Source of the DNA: Liolophura sinensis
Lineage: Eukaryota; Mollusca; Polyplacophora; Chitonida; Chitonidae
Reading direction: 5' to 3'
DNA length: 64,000 bases
Assembly (NCBI RefSeq): GCF_032854445.1
Contig: NC_088301.1
Coordinates: 27,202,402-27,266,401, forward strand
Below, one piece after another: positions 33,605-46,015 of this stretch; within the stretch, counting starts at the first letter, position 1, and each line of letters begins with the position of its first letter. A model generated the notes under the pieces. The model was not told the DNA's origin. It did not search any database and saw nothing but the letters and a program-made list of their open reading frames with translations. The position numbers and the translations under genes are program-made.

Positions 33605-35405
33605 TTAACGATTGGCACCATGACACGCCAGTAAATAATTTAACAAATAGGTCTTGGAAATGTCTAAGCATTGCATGGTACAATTGCACTGGCAAAAATT
33701 ACACAACATGAAGCTAATGAATATTATATCTGAAGACAGCATTGTCCCTGAAGCATTCAATGGAGAGGTAAGACTTTTGTATGTCTTAGCTAAACCAGTG
33801 ACTCTTTCCACATGCACTCTCTTCGATGCTATTTTACGATCTTTCAAAATGGTTTTCTCAGTCGTGCGGATTTTTTTTTCTGAAAAAAGTGGGGATATTT
33901 ACTGTAACATCATAGGGTATAAATATATCCTGAACATCAAAGCCCTTATCTGACATAACCGAGTCCCCAAGGATCACAAAGTTTTGGTAGGTCTGTCCTT
34001 TCTATTATTTGGCGATCACTAGCAGATCCACCATAAGCTGGCGAAACGTATGTACTCATTCCACGAGGAGAAATACCTACTAATATCTTTACTGTGTTTA
34101 TATTTTTGTATGTACTGAATGTATAGTGCTGAGCTGTAGGAAATTTGGATTTCATCACTGGGTATTCTGTGCCATCTACAATGACTCTTGTACTGGGGAA
34201 TTGACTTTGAATCCAGATGGAGAATACAATTTAACAAGATCTCGGGAAGGCCACAATGGAATTTCTCTCCACTGAAGAGACATAAATCTAACCCAAGTAC
34301 AAAAAATGTTGTAAACATCAGCTTCACTGATATCAAACAAACGGCTTATTTCAAAGCTGGTATGTTTTCTCAAGTTAATCAAAACAACAAAAAACCTATT
34401 AATAACAGAAATAGAGCCAACAACTGAACTAAACATATAATTTAAATGATAAGAAGTTGTACCTAAACTGTCAAATACAAACTTAAACTTTTCATAACTT
34501 TCCAAGCCAGTAAAGCAGTGAATACCAGAGGGATCAGCATAAGACTTTGAAATGGAAAATGAAGGCTGGTAAGTTGGGTTGGTGAAAGCAGTTCTTGTTT
34601 CTTCTTGATCTGTCTGGGTATGAACTGAATTAGACTGAGGAATGAGAGAGGTATTACAGGGAATTTTATCAGAGACTACTGTGACTTCTTCTGCTACATG
34701 TGGCACACTGTGAGACCAAGGTTCTGTGTCCTCCAAAATTTCATGACATTCCATGGTATCAAAAAACGATGTCTGTCTTCTTTGCGGTCTTCTCTTTGGT
34801 ACCTTTGTCCAAGCAAACACAGAGGGAACAGAAGTGGACTTTAGGCGCTTTACTTTGAGATCGTCACCTTTATGAAAAAGAATTGAACCATAACATTACC
34901 AAAAATTGAACAATAATTTCACCAACAATTGAACAACAATTTTATCAAAAATTTAACAATAACTTTTCAACATGAAGGCATTAGCTTTTTTGAAGACATT
35001 GTCCATTAAAGAAAAAATATTGTTTAAAATAGTTAACAGCACATTATGAACCAATCAATACCCGTTTACATGATCAGTGAGCTACGTAGTGAACCGTTAA
35101 CCGCAAGATATCTTTCTGTCGCTCACACACGAGACGGATAGAGAGGAAGTTGTCTAGATTAACACCATTTTCATTTCGCAAAAATGTGAAAAACCACAAC
35201 TTGTTTTTGTCACGTAGTCGGATGTCAGGAAATGATCCGAACATACAACACTGCATCGACTCGATCGCCACGGCACACCTGTCTTCACTTCTCCTTTGAT
35301 GTTAAATATCCACTGTTTTCTTATTTTAGGACGATTTAAAACACGTGGAAACACGTGTCCACCGCGATTTAAGCATTTAGGCACACAACACTAAGTTTTT
35401 GGCAT
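33605..35405 (-). pseudogene. THAP-DDE transposase gene of an ISL2EU-like transposon, decayed
   Basis: Read on the minus strand from 35405: MPKT, an in-frame stop, then CCVPKCLNRGGHVFP and CSVVCSDHF, which give the C2CH zinc ligands of a THAP domain. The reading at 34176-34820 carries HCFTGLESYEKFKFVFDSLG and the helix-turn-helix ISRLFDISEADVYNIFCTWV. After a shift near 34200 comes VIVDGTEYPVMKSKFPT (first catalytic Asp), SAYKN-like FSTYKNINTVKILVGISPRG and YGGSASDRQI, then SDKGFDVQDIFIPYDV, then ASKRVHVERV (catalytic Glu). This matches the DDE_Tnp_4 fold. At least three frame breaks make it inactive. It faces the SWIM-YqaJ relic tail to tail. Confidence 0.8.
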
Positions 35406-35719
35406 TGCCTTTGAACCTACGCAATTTCACAGTCACCAGAAATGATTCGGACTGTCTAATAGTGCCCCCCCCCCCCCTGGATTGTGATGTTGCCGCGCGT
35501 AGTTGAGGCGCCGGGTTTTCGAGACTCCCATTCATCAACACAGGCACGTGCCTCAGCCCGGGACAACACTGGGTAGCCGTCTTCATAGACGTGTGCCCAG
35601 ACCCACCCCGTCTCCGGGGAGAATACTTTGATTTGTACGGACTCCCACCCCTCCACACAAAAATAAAAATGAATAAAGAGAAAATGACACTCGCATACAG
35701 TGGTGTTTTGACTTGTATT

Positions 35720-38700
35720 TATTTTAGCCTACACGACAACATATTATAAGGGCATGGTATGGAACCGTCGGGGATAGTCCGGTCAAATATCCAGGTAGGG
35801 TGTGCTCACACTGTCCAGCAGTACTTTGCGCTCCCCGTAAAAATACGTATGCCAGGCCATGTACGCGGAGTCCGTGTCCATCTCGCAGTACTGCCAGTCC
35901 ACCTTGTTAAAAAAAAAACAAGTCATGAAATCATAGTAAAACTCGAACACCATACATCCTGGTACACTATACATCCTGTTTGCAAGGGTAGGTTGTAACG
36001 AATGGTACTCTTGCTGCTCACCACTTCGAAGGTGTCGTTATCGATTTGGTAGACGGTACGGCACCGTACACTCTCCAGTGACTTGCGCGTCTTCGTCAGG
36101 TCACAGATTTTCACATCCACATGCCAGTCTTGGTTTGTCACGGTTTTGCCATAGCCGGAATTTCCCAACAGCTTCATCGTTTCCCTGATAAGAGTATTGG
36201 AAGGGTCTGCGTCCCCCTCTCGCCGGGCTTGGGTGACGGCGTCAGCGAATGTTTGGAAGACTCGCTCGGACGTGTACTCCATCACTTGGTAGACGCGGGT
36301 CACTATCAACCGTGAGCGAGATACCATTCCAGTAGCGCCATGGCCAGCAGAATTTCCGTGCCGAACATACTCTCGATCAGGATTCGCCTTGCAAACAGCG
36401 CATATCGTGAAACAAGTAGCGGAGGGTGAACCTTAGAATGCTAAGATGTCAACGTGCATGGTTTTGTAGAACACCACCATCTTCTCCACCGCCTTCATGA
36501 AGGGGATCACGTCCAGGTTGTTATATCACCACAGCAAGTCTTTTACGGTACGCATGCCGTGCTTCCTCTACGTCTCCTGCAGGGTCTTGTACTCGGCGTC
36601 TGTGCACGGCTGGTGGGTCAGATGGTTAACGAAAGCCTGGCGGGGTGGGAGCGCCGTTTCCTCCAACCGGGCGAGGGAGTCTATATAGGTGTAACAAAAC
36701 TTCCCTTTGGTGACGTGGCAGTCGTAACTGTAATTAGGGGCCAGATAATTTCGAGCGTCCAGAAATTTCAGCTGCGGCGTGCTGAGGGCCATGTGGTTAT
36801 TGTTACGCTTGAAAACACACTCCAAATCACCGGCCTTGGCCAGGCGGGGGTAAAGCTGTTGCTTGATCAAGTTCAGGTCGTAGTTGCCCGAGTTGAAGCT
36901 GAGGACGGGGAGGTGGTTGACAGAGGCCACGACTTTGTCCCGAACACGCCGAGTGTAAGACGGCTTGGTGTCGCTGGGATCGATGCTCTCGTCTAACTCG
37001 TCCAGGATGTGGGCATAACGCTCTGTGAGATAGGCGCTGATCTCGCTCTGGTCTCGCTGATGGTATTGAGGTAAACCATCATCCGCTCGACGAGCGCCTG
37101 GGGATCACCGGTACAGACGAAGCACACGGGCTGGTCGTAGTAGGGCACATTGGAGTTCACATTCGAAGTCGTAACATGCTCGGTAAGGGAATATTCCGTC
37201 GTCACTTTCCCGGAGGTAAATACCCATGTCCGCCAATACTTCGAAAATAGTGGGTTGATTGTGGAATACACCACCCGAGTACTTTCGACGAACGGCGTCG
37301 GTGCACGTTTGACCGTGCCGTCGTAGTTTATACAGCTTATTAAACGTCTTCTGACACACTTGACAGGGCTTGACCCCCCATGTCCTTGATGTAGCTGAAA
37401 TGCTGGTTATGCAGGTTTAACCGCATCGTGGGAGAAGCATAGCGCTGTGCAATGCGATGGACGAGTTGAGCCGAGTAAAAGTTGTCCATCGGGAGGAGCT
37501 GGTGCACTTGAGAATGTTTACGTTGAGTAAGCTATCCACCGTATCCAGCGCACTGAGAGATACACCGCGGAAATGCCTAGGCTCCATCTCCACCACATCC
37601 AGATACATTCTGTGATAACACCAAGCTTGGTTCTCGCAGTTTTTGGGGTCGGACTTGCCCAGATGGACGACCAAGCACCGGAATAAACACAAATGGTCCC
37701 TGTAAGGTCCATCATTTCCACCCACTAACGTGTGCAGCCCCTTGTTCGCCGCCAAGAAAGGCGGCAACGTTACCCCGCCCTCACGGATTGGCTGTTGGGG
37801 TAGTTTGTGCACAAAAACATGGTGAAAATGGCTCCGAATCGATCGCCAATGCTGCCGATACAGTTCCCGTAGATCAGTCTCACTCTCACTGCTAGGCAGG
37901 AGATAGTCGAGGGGTTGGATCGGGTCAGGTTGAAAATGGCCTGCCGGGATCTTCCATTTTTTCCTTGATCGACTCTTCCGTCTCTTCACTTGCTGCACTC
38001 GACGAGCTGGATTCGTTTTCGTCTGCGGGTCTCTGTAACACAGAAGCATGTAGAGTAGAATATAACTATAATATTGTATAGCTATAATATGGTAAAACTA
38101 CACTAGGGGAATTGTACGGTCGCATAGTACGGTGACTGGTTGTTAAAGGTCTAGGGTGTGTGATGCCGCGACATCCCCGCGCACAATGTGTCAGCCAGCG
38201 TCCGTAAGGCTTGCCGATGACGTTATTGCTTTTTTTTGTCCAACGGGTCAGGCGGCCGTTTTGCCGGATTCCCTGTCGGGGTTAGACCCCGAAGAGTATA
38301 TCAATGGACGGATATCGGGGTACAAACCGTTCGGCTTTTATCCAACAGTGTGTGGGTGGGTGTGTGACTTACCTTTCCGTGTTCAGCACGTCGATGAACT
38401 CGCCAATCCCATAACCTGTGAAAGGTCTTGTCATGCCCTTCGCATTTCCACAGAAGCTCCTGTCTGTCGTGTCGCATCAGGTGCCGGACCAAATGGCCTC
38501 GGCGGGGAAACGTCCGCCCGCAGGTCGGGCGCGTGAACCTCTCTCCTCCGCGTGGTATGTCCCCTCATGCCGCAGCCACGCGTCCCGCCGGGAAAATGTC
38601 CTGTCGCACGCTCGGCAGGTAAACTGGGACCCTTCCCCCTCGATATACTGCGTTCTCTCATACCGCACCCATGCGTCCCGCCTTGAAAAGCGCCCGGCGC

Positions 38701-38900
38701 ATGTCCGACAAGTAGATCTCTTCCCTTTTGCCGAAGTCTCTCCTCCTCCTCCTCCCCCTCCTCTACCTCCTCCTCCATGACAGCGTAGCGTCCATCTTTG
38801 TGAATGTGATCTGGGCAGCGTAGCGTCTGTCTTTGTGAATATGGTCTGGTTGTTGTCTAGGCAGGTAGGATAGCCGGAGTAAGCTTCACTCTCTTCACAC
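35720..38900 (-). mobile_element. Fossil of a protein-primed family B DNA polymerase element (Polinton/Maverick or kin)
   Basis: Minus-strand readings carry, from 5' to 3': C2H2 zinc fingers (FTCRACDRTFSRRDAWLRH, about 38.4-38.8 kb), a region with HLCLFRCLVVHLG typical of the N-terminal part of such polymerases (37417-38049), a further finger and exonuclease motif I (YDFEC, about 37.2 kb), exonuclease motif II (FNSGNYDLN, about 36.9 kb), the polymerase motif NSGYGKT (about 36.2 kb) and the catalytic MDTDS motif (about 35.87 kb). The copy is broken, with several breaks. No integrase, ATPase, protease or capsid gene was seen, so it is a fragment or a polymerase-only derivative. Whether the fingers at 38.4-38.9 kb belong to it is an inference from position. 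Confidence 0.7.
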
Positions 38901-39059
38901 ACCTTCTTTTTATCCCGTCAACGCGGACGTCAACGAAATTCAGGCGCCAAAACCGCGCGGTCACCCATTTATCAGTTTTGGCGTGAACGAAATGGAGCCT
39001 CGCGTGACCTGTAAAGTCACAGGTCCACCACCCTTTATAACTACTAGTGTCTTTCAACT

Positions 39060-40840
39060 TTTTAACAATATCTTAACAATATATTTATTCAGCTAATTGG
39101 TAAACCAATAATGTACCGCGACATGATACGGATTTACAATTACAATTCATTGAACACTCCAAATTTTGCAGACCTTTGGATACATCTAGATAGCTCCCTG
39201 GCGCGTTAAATATGACAAAATTTCAATCAAAGCGCCAATACCCTAATATCATAAATGGTTTCTTGAAGCGAGACACACTTCGGTGTGTAAAGTATATAGC
39301 AAAGTCTGCATCATAAACAAGGCACCAAGGGCTCAGCTTTTGGTGGTGACTAATGTAAAAATGGCAAATGAAAAATAATAAAACCAATTATGAAGGAAAA
39401 GCTGTGTTGATTTTGAGACTATTCAACTTCAAGCATATAGAATCCATAACAAACCACCTGGAAGAAAAGCCCCGATGGACAATACGCCCGGCGCACAATA
39501 ACTTCACCGTTTTACTTCACCCATAAACGTGTCCAGAAGATGGCCTTTATTAACTTCGTCTCCTTGGCGTTGCTATAGGCACCCCCCCAGAATTTGACGG
39601 TCAACCTATGTCAAAATTTTGTGGCTGATTTCTCACAAAGCTTATTAACCACGGAACTTACCACGGAAAGGGGGCTGAATAGTGTAAAAAAATATATTCA
39701 TTCTCCAATATTTAAAACTCCTATATATGGAGGAATTGTAGGAATAAGTATAAACCTGGGAAGGGCATCCAGTTCTCTATCTACACATGCTGCAGTCAGG
39801 AATGCATAGTTTCTAAGACTGCAGTGCTGATGTATTACTGACTATAAATGTTTAAAATGCCGTGTATTTAACGTACTGAAATGCTCAGTATGGGTCATGA
39901 CGAAAAAGGCTGTAGATATATGTGTGTGTTTGTGTAAATCTTGTGAAACCTTAGCCTCAGCCACACTGCGACAGTGAGCTATCACAGACCTTCAGTTTGT
40001 AGAAAAGATAACTGTGGCATGTAATCCAATAAAGAAAAGCCACCTTGTAAAATAGGGAAGATCTACCAGTCTAAATTCTTCTAAATTTTAGGACACCTGG
40101 TCCGTCTTTTTAGCCAATATACATGTAACTGTAGGAGGAATGTTTAATACTTTCTTTTTTTCCCATATGCTTAGTCCATCTAATGAACATTATATTCATA
40201 TCTTCACCCCCCCCCCCCACCAAAAAAGAAAGAGGAAAGAAATAAACAGGGAGAGAAATGTAACTTTTTGCCTTCAGCACTACCAATATCCGTCCTAAAA
40301 ATTACAAACGACCTTTTGACAAGAAGAGGAACTGAAGTGTCTATCATTGTTACGTGTAATTACTGTATTCTCTCAATACCTTGCTCCGCGAAGCAATGTG
40401 TTTGCGCTTGAACTAGCTGTACAAACAAATGAAGTTATTATCATATGATTCGTGGTCAGAAAATGTGCTTATATGCAAAAAAACGTAACATGTTTAAGAT
40501 TAGCATTTGAATTGGAGAAGTCTACAAGCGAGTTTAACGATCGTAGGTGAGAACCACCTGTGCCGGCTGATGCCACGTAAGCCTATGGTGAATGATTCGG
40601 TAATATTCAACATAATATAGAGACCTTGTAAGATGTGGAATTTTCCAGTGTTGAACTTTACAAATTGCACAATTCATTGTCTGTACGTTGAGGCCGTTAT
40701 TAATCTTTAATCCATACAACTGATCGAAGCATTTCAAAACAATGAAGAGTGTCCTTGATCTAACAGTTAGACAAGTTAGACAAGAGAGAAAAATACCGCT
40801 ATAGAGTCGTAACAGATGTGGAGCGCTGTGGCGCCATTTG
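39060..40840. other. Gene-free stretch before the secreted-protein gene
   Basis: No exon recognised. At 39560-39680 there is a block (CTCCTTGGCGTTGCTA, then TTTGACGGTCAACCTATGTC) that recurs at about 46965-47070 in the left arm of the inverted repeat. A poly-C run lies near 40207-40218. Confidence 0.5.
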
Positions 40841-40935
40841 TCACTGTGTATTGTTTTCACTGTGGATAAACTCGCCACCATATGGCTGAGATATTATCGA
40901 AGTGGCATTAAGCCATAATCATTCATTCATTCATT
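40840..40935 (+). mobile_element. SINE-like 3' end with (ATTC)n tail
   Basis: CACCATATGGCTGAGATATT, then GTGGCATTAAGCC and an (ATTC)n tail resemble the 3' end of another mollusc-type SINE. It ends just before the TATA box at 40943. Confidence 0.5.
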
Positions 40936-40942
40936 CATCGTG

Positions 40943-40950
40943 TATAAAAG
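40943..40950 (+). promoter_or_regulatory. TATA box of the secreted-protein gene
   Basis: TATAAAAG, 85 bases before the start codon at 41028. Transcription would start near 40975, leaving a 5' leader of about 50 bases. Confidence 0.75.
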
Positions 40951-41027
40951 TGACTGTAGTTGACAACCAGTCAAATCTCAACAAAACCCAGGGACGGTGA
41001 GGAAGAGAAACACAACACCGCATCATC

Positions 41028-44000
41028 ATGAGAGGTTTTCTCATCGCTTTTGCCGTTGCCATGGTGACCATCCAATCGGCTGCTGCTGGTCGCAAGAAGA
41101 AGTTCTGCGCAGCCGGATGCATTACAAAGATTGAAGCTTTGAGCAAAAGAATCACCGCCTTAGAGGGTAAGTAATGCATAATGGTCTGTGATGTACAAAG
41201 AGTACAGGCAGTGTGTACAATTTTTTTTCACTCAACCCCCGCCCTTCAAAAAAGCAACCGTTATTGTATACCAAGTATCAGAATACTGCCTTAAAGAATC
41301 CAAATAAACCAGTAAAGAAATTCTAGTATATCAAATGCACTCCATAGTGGGCGTATTCTCGTATTTAGCTTCGATTTATACTCTTTTGCATTGTTTACAT
41401 CAGAAAATTGTTTGTTTTATGGGAACTGACAACAATTTTGGAAAGTCAGAAATGGTTACAGGCTGACTGTTTTATATATCCGAATCGCCTGCACCTTATA
41501 GGATACAATCAATGACAAAGGTTTTCCTTGTGGTCTCGTTCTCTTTCTTTTTTCTAGTTCCTGTACAATTAGAATAATAATTGATGAAATGTAAAATATG
41601 GTTAAACATTAATTTTTTCTCCTGTTTGATTATTTAGATTATCATAAGCATTATGCCGTATATTTCTCGACATGCCCGGTTACAGTCAGATAGCATGCTC
41701 GATTTATCAGACATCATAGAAATACTTCTACTTTTCTTTGAAATTAAATTAGCTCCTAACCAGTTATGCCAGGCAAAGGCAAACAAAAGGTATATTGGTA
41801 GTAAGTTATGTAGATTATATTTGCAAAATGCCAATTTATTCCAGAAAAAAAAATTTATTCCTCACATAATTAAGGTTTTATAGGAAATCCCCGATTTACA
41901 TATAATCAATGCAGTTCGAAACAGAAGTTTTAAACATTATGTCGTAATAACGAGTAGCACAATAGCAGGTCGGAATGACAGGTACTAACGACAAGCTGTA
42001 GTGGAAGGTTGTAATAGACTGCAAAAACTGACAGGCATATACATGTGAAAACAAAAACAGTTATTCGACCACTCTAGTAGACATATGTCATATGTTTTCT
42101 GTATAACACGAATGTTTTGGAGAAAACGTGGACACGATGAAAACATCACTGTTATAAAAAATTTGCCAGCCTATGTTTTAACAAAAACGTTTGCGTGTAT
42201 GGCTCCACCATAGACACGTGACAACGTTTATGGATAAGACGTCTGCGAACGGAAGGTGTTTGTACATTAATGCCTGCTTTCTTTTATTTTTTCATGTCAT
42301 GCGTCGTTAAACTCGAAACAAAACACAGCCAAAAGATCAGCTTATACATATGAAATATTTTTTAACATGTACAGTCACGTAGAGAGAAATAGGCAAAGAA
42401 AGAATGGCACAGTTAGTTTTTAGAATAATCAAACTTAAACGTAGAAAAACTCCTTTGCAAAACAAATGCTTACTCTACGAATCCATCTTGTTGTTCAGAG
42501 CAAGACCAGTGGCAGATGTTGTTGAGAGTTTCAAAGGGAGATGGTGGCAACGTAGTCGACAAATGGGAAGGTGACCATGCCTACAACGAGGACAAAGCTG
42601 CAGATGCCCAAGATCTCAGCAAGACCTTCGACGGGATCTACAAATCCGCCATGGTCGAGAAATGGGGCAGCCTCAACATCCAGGAGGTAATATATTTGTA
42701 ACAGGAAATGTAAATTATAATTTCAAGAAGTTGTAGGCAAAAAAAACACTATACTTCACAAGACTGCTTTAATCAACGACAGGGCATAAACACTATGTGC
42801 ATCCTGCACACACGTCTTAAATCCATTTTGACTAAATAAACTGTTATGCAAACAGGTCAAGGTCGCTGTCTACAACAAAGGTGAAGAGAAGGCTTACTTC
42901 ATCTTTGACGGACGCAAAACAACGAAGATGAACTTTTTCGACAAGGCCAAGCTGTTGGCTTCCACTTACCCAAATCTGTCATCAGAGCCCAGCAACTTTT
43001 TCTCCATAAAAGGGTGAGTTTTTAGTGTGCTCAAGTATGTATATCTCCATGAATGACGGGAATATAGCTTTATTTGTGAGGTTTGTTAGCTTGACCATCT
43101 CTGTGACTCCTCATCACTTAGTCTTGTCTACATGAGTGTCAAAACCCTAAAGTAGAGCTCCAGACAGCAAGATTGGAAAGATTTATCGAAAAGGGATATG
43201 CTCGAACGTATGAGACACAGAGAAATTCTATATTTCTTTTACATATTATTGTAGCAATTTCGGAATTGACAGAAAGGTGAGGCGCTATACAGACCCTAAC
43301 TGAAAACCTGTGTGATGATTGAGGGAAAAGTTCTAATTTTTCTTAAGCCATGATGTCAGTAGGGGTTACAGTCAAATTCGAACTGAGATGAACTGACAGG
43401 AGGCCATGCTGACTGGTTACCTGTGACCATTTGCCAACAACCAGACGCACTGTGGTCGCTGCTCTAGTTTTACTATCTACGATATAGTGTCCTATATTCA
43501 TAACATATTTTAGTCATCAAATACAGTAGGTATGCGGGGTTTAAATGACGTTAGATCCGTCATTTTGACAGTGGTTATAGAAGAGGGAAAGCTTTTAATG
43601 ATGTCAGGTTTACATTTCTCAAAATGATTAACATCATCCTATGTCTAATTCAAAATGTTGTGTTTCAACCTGCGAACAAACATTACGCTGCATAACATTT
43701 TAAAATGTTGACATTAACTACATTGTTTATCAAATATGGTGAAAGCAGAGCATTTTGAGTAACTCTAAACCAGTGTCATCTAGAAATTGTTTTTACCTAT
43801 TTTTTTAAACCGTGGCACTATTGGTACTATTGATGCATATCCATTAACAATTAGAATGGGGTTAATTAGCAAGAGGCTAGATTTCGCCGGTGATACGTTT
43901 TATTTATTTATTTGATGGGTGCTTTACGCCGCACTGAAGAATATTTCACATATATGACAGCGGCCAGCATTATTGTTGGAGGAAACCGGGCAAAGTGCGG

Positions 44001-45632
44001 CGGACACGCAGGACCATCCGCAGGTTGCTGTCAGACTTTCCACGTGCGGCCGACGAGGAAGACAGCATCTTGTGACAATGTCTCATTCAACTATACCATA
44101 CTGTTGTCGCTGTTTTGGTTTATCCCTGGTTGTTTATATCACAACCCTTCACATGTTGTATCACTTAACACTTGTCAAAATGTTGACATTTTAATATTTG
44201 CGTCATATGAGAGAGCAGGATTTTTGAGTATCTCCAATACTGAGCGACTGAAACATTTTTCAGACATGTCGGCTACAATCGCCACTTCTACATGAGCCGG
44301 AGTTACGGCGGCTGTCCAAACGACCAAGCCTGGTTTGTCCTGGTAGATGATGGTAACGTAGCGTGTGACTGGTCCAACAAAGAGGCCAAGCCTTACTTCT
44401 TGTACAGCCCAACAGATACCTACGTTAAACTTGAGACTGAAGGTAAGCGGTTATGTGTACATTTATATCATACTCTATACGACATCACCGTGGTGTACAA
44501 ATTGAGCTCCGTGTTGAAGATCTTTTCCACCATGCATTTCTGTCAGGAGCGATTTGAACAATGGCCTTTTTCACAAAAGTCACTCAGATCTACGTGCGCG
44601 TAACTACCATGGACACGGTAACTTTGAGAGGGCTCAGTGGAAGTTGGTCCTGTTCTGTCCTTATGGTAGTTACGTGGATGTAATGCTAAGAAGTCTCAGT
44701 GCAAGACGGCCCTGTATAGGTCGCCCTGTATGTACGTGCATGTAACGCTAAGACGGGGCTGGTAGCCATTGTAGTTAAGTGCCAGTAACGCTAAGCCGGT
44801 GCTGGTCGTCATGGTAGTTACGTGCATGTAACGCTAAGTCGATCCTGGTCGCCTTGGTGGTTACGTGCTGGTTGCCATGGTTGTTTTCGATGATGAAAAT
44901 GAAAGTCTTGATCGGTTGATTGATGAGAATTTACGCTGTTAAAAGTAAAGCTTCAAACATCACTAGCTAGGAGGCTGAATATGGCTTAGTAAGTGACATA
45001 AATAACGGGATAGGCATAATAACATTACAAGCGTTAACTTTGCCAAATATAACCTGTCGAAGTGTCGTATGTAATACTTGATACTCTGACCACACCTGAA
45101 ATGTTGTTAGTCATATTTAAGTCATGAGAACAGTCTAAGTTTCATCATTGACAATGCCTAATACGGGAATGGTTATTCGAGAAACAATTCGATTCAGACA
45201 TATTTGATTTGTATCTTGATAATATGTATTTAGTTGATTGTTATTGAACACCATACTAAAGAATTTCTGGGTGGAAGAAACCGGAGTACGTGGCCTAAAC
45301 CACCGACGGTTGGCGGGTTACGGACGAACTTTCCCACATGTAACTTACAGACACGCACACCATATTTGTGAAAGAGTAGTGGTCTTCTACGATCCCTAGA
45401 ATGCGGAAACTACTATAAGGCCACTTATTGTCACCAAGGCCTCACAAATTTCCTACTCAAGGCGGAATATGACCTCTCCATGGGCGTCCTACTGATCGAA
45501 ATGCAAGCGGTGTTAGTCGCTAGACCACGGCCCATTCTCAATATTTTGATAAAGATGAGCCATTTGTTTTGTTTTGTAGCCCTCATTGCCGATACCTTCG
45601 CCATTTTCATCAGAACCAGACCGTTGATGTAA
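41028..45632 (+). CDS. Secreted coiled-coil protein with a YGGCPND domain (five exons), left copy
   Basis: Function not recognised. Exons: 41028-41166, 42499-42686, 42856-43013, 44264-44442, 45580-45632; phases 1, 0, 2, 1 are consistent and the spliced frame is open for 238 aa. Exon 1 gives a signal peptide (MRGFLIAFAVAMVTIQSAAA) and a short Lys/Cys-rich stretch leading into a predicted coiled coil (TKIEALSKRITALEG). The mature part has MLLRVSKGDGGNVVDKWEG, SLNIQEVKVAVYNKGEEKAY and NFFSIKG, then RSYGGCPNDQAWFVLVDDG with a partner Cys in ACDW, then YFLYSPTDTY and ALIADTFAIFIRT. The pattern resembles uncharacterised secreted proteins common in lophotrochozoans (from memory; role unknown). Exons 2-5 have an inverted second copy at 61463-63965. 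Intron 4 holds repeats and SINEs. Confidence 0.85.
43899..44069 (-). mobile_element. SINE, 5' truncated, in intron 3 of the secreted-protein gene
   Basis: (TTTA)n GATGGGTGCTTTACGCCGCA at the left, body through CCACGTGCGGCCGACGAGGA. Its counterpart in the right arm is at 62358-62522, so it was present before the duplication. Confidence 0.88.
44630..44890. repeat. Irregular ~45-bp tandem repeat, left arm only
   Basis: About six diverged units of GGTAGTTACGTGCATGTAAC followed by GCTAAGNCGGTGCTGGTCG. It sits within a stretch of about 676 bp of intron 4 that has no counterpart in the right arm. Confidence 0.75.
45225..45535 (-). mobile_element. SINE of the third family
   Basis: Inverted counterpart of 61563-61850. 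On the minus strand it starts with a tRNA-like head (GGGCCGTGGTCTAGCG) and carries CCACATGTAA and ACCGGAGTACGTGG on the plus strand. Present in both arms. Confidence 0.6.
45580..45632 (+). other. Terminal exon of the secreted-protein gene (duplicated downstream)
   Basis: Encodes (A)LIADTFAIFIRTRPLM and stop after acceptor TTTTGTAG. A second copy with the same acceptor and about 40 shared upstream bases lies at 48780-48832. Confidence 0.85.
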
Positions 45633-45889
45633 GAGAAATGTCCTGGCAGGGTCAGCAACTTTACGCCAGTATGAACCTGTAGGCATTACAGCAAACAGTA
45701 AGCAGGATCTCAACCGAGAATTAACAGCTTCACATGGCACAACATGCATGTGGGTCTTTCTTAATTACTATATTTTTTCGGCTGTATAACTAACGAATAT
45801 AAACTAAAATTCTGATTAAACCTGAATGTATTCGGAATAAAGTTATACTGATTCCAGATATAAAAAATATGAATGCTTAGTTTGTTTTA

Positions 45890-46015
45890 TTTATATATTT
45901 ATTTATTTGACCTTATTGGTTTTAACGTCGAACTCTAGAATATTTCACGTATGTTATATCGGAGTGGCTTGTGGGCGAAGTAAACCGAACACTGTCATGT
46001 GCATAGCAGGCGCCG
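45890..46015 (-). mobile_element. Decayed SINE
   Basis: (TTTA)n, then TTGGTTTTAACGTCGAACTC and AGAATATTTCACGTATG match the main SINE weakly. The right-arm counterpart is at about 61085-61225. Confidence 0.6.

Noticed and set aside
38156-38780. Plus-strand readings over 38.2-38.8 kb
   Set aside because: They are the opposite strand of the C2H2 finger region.
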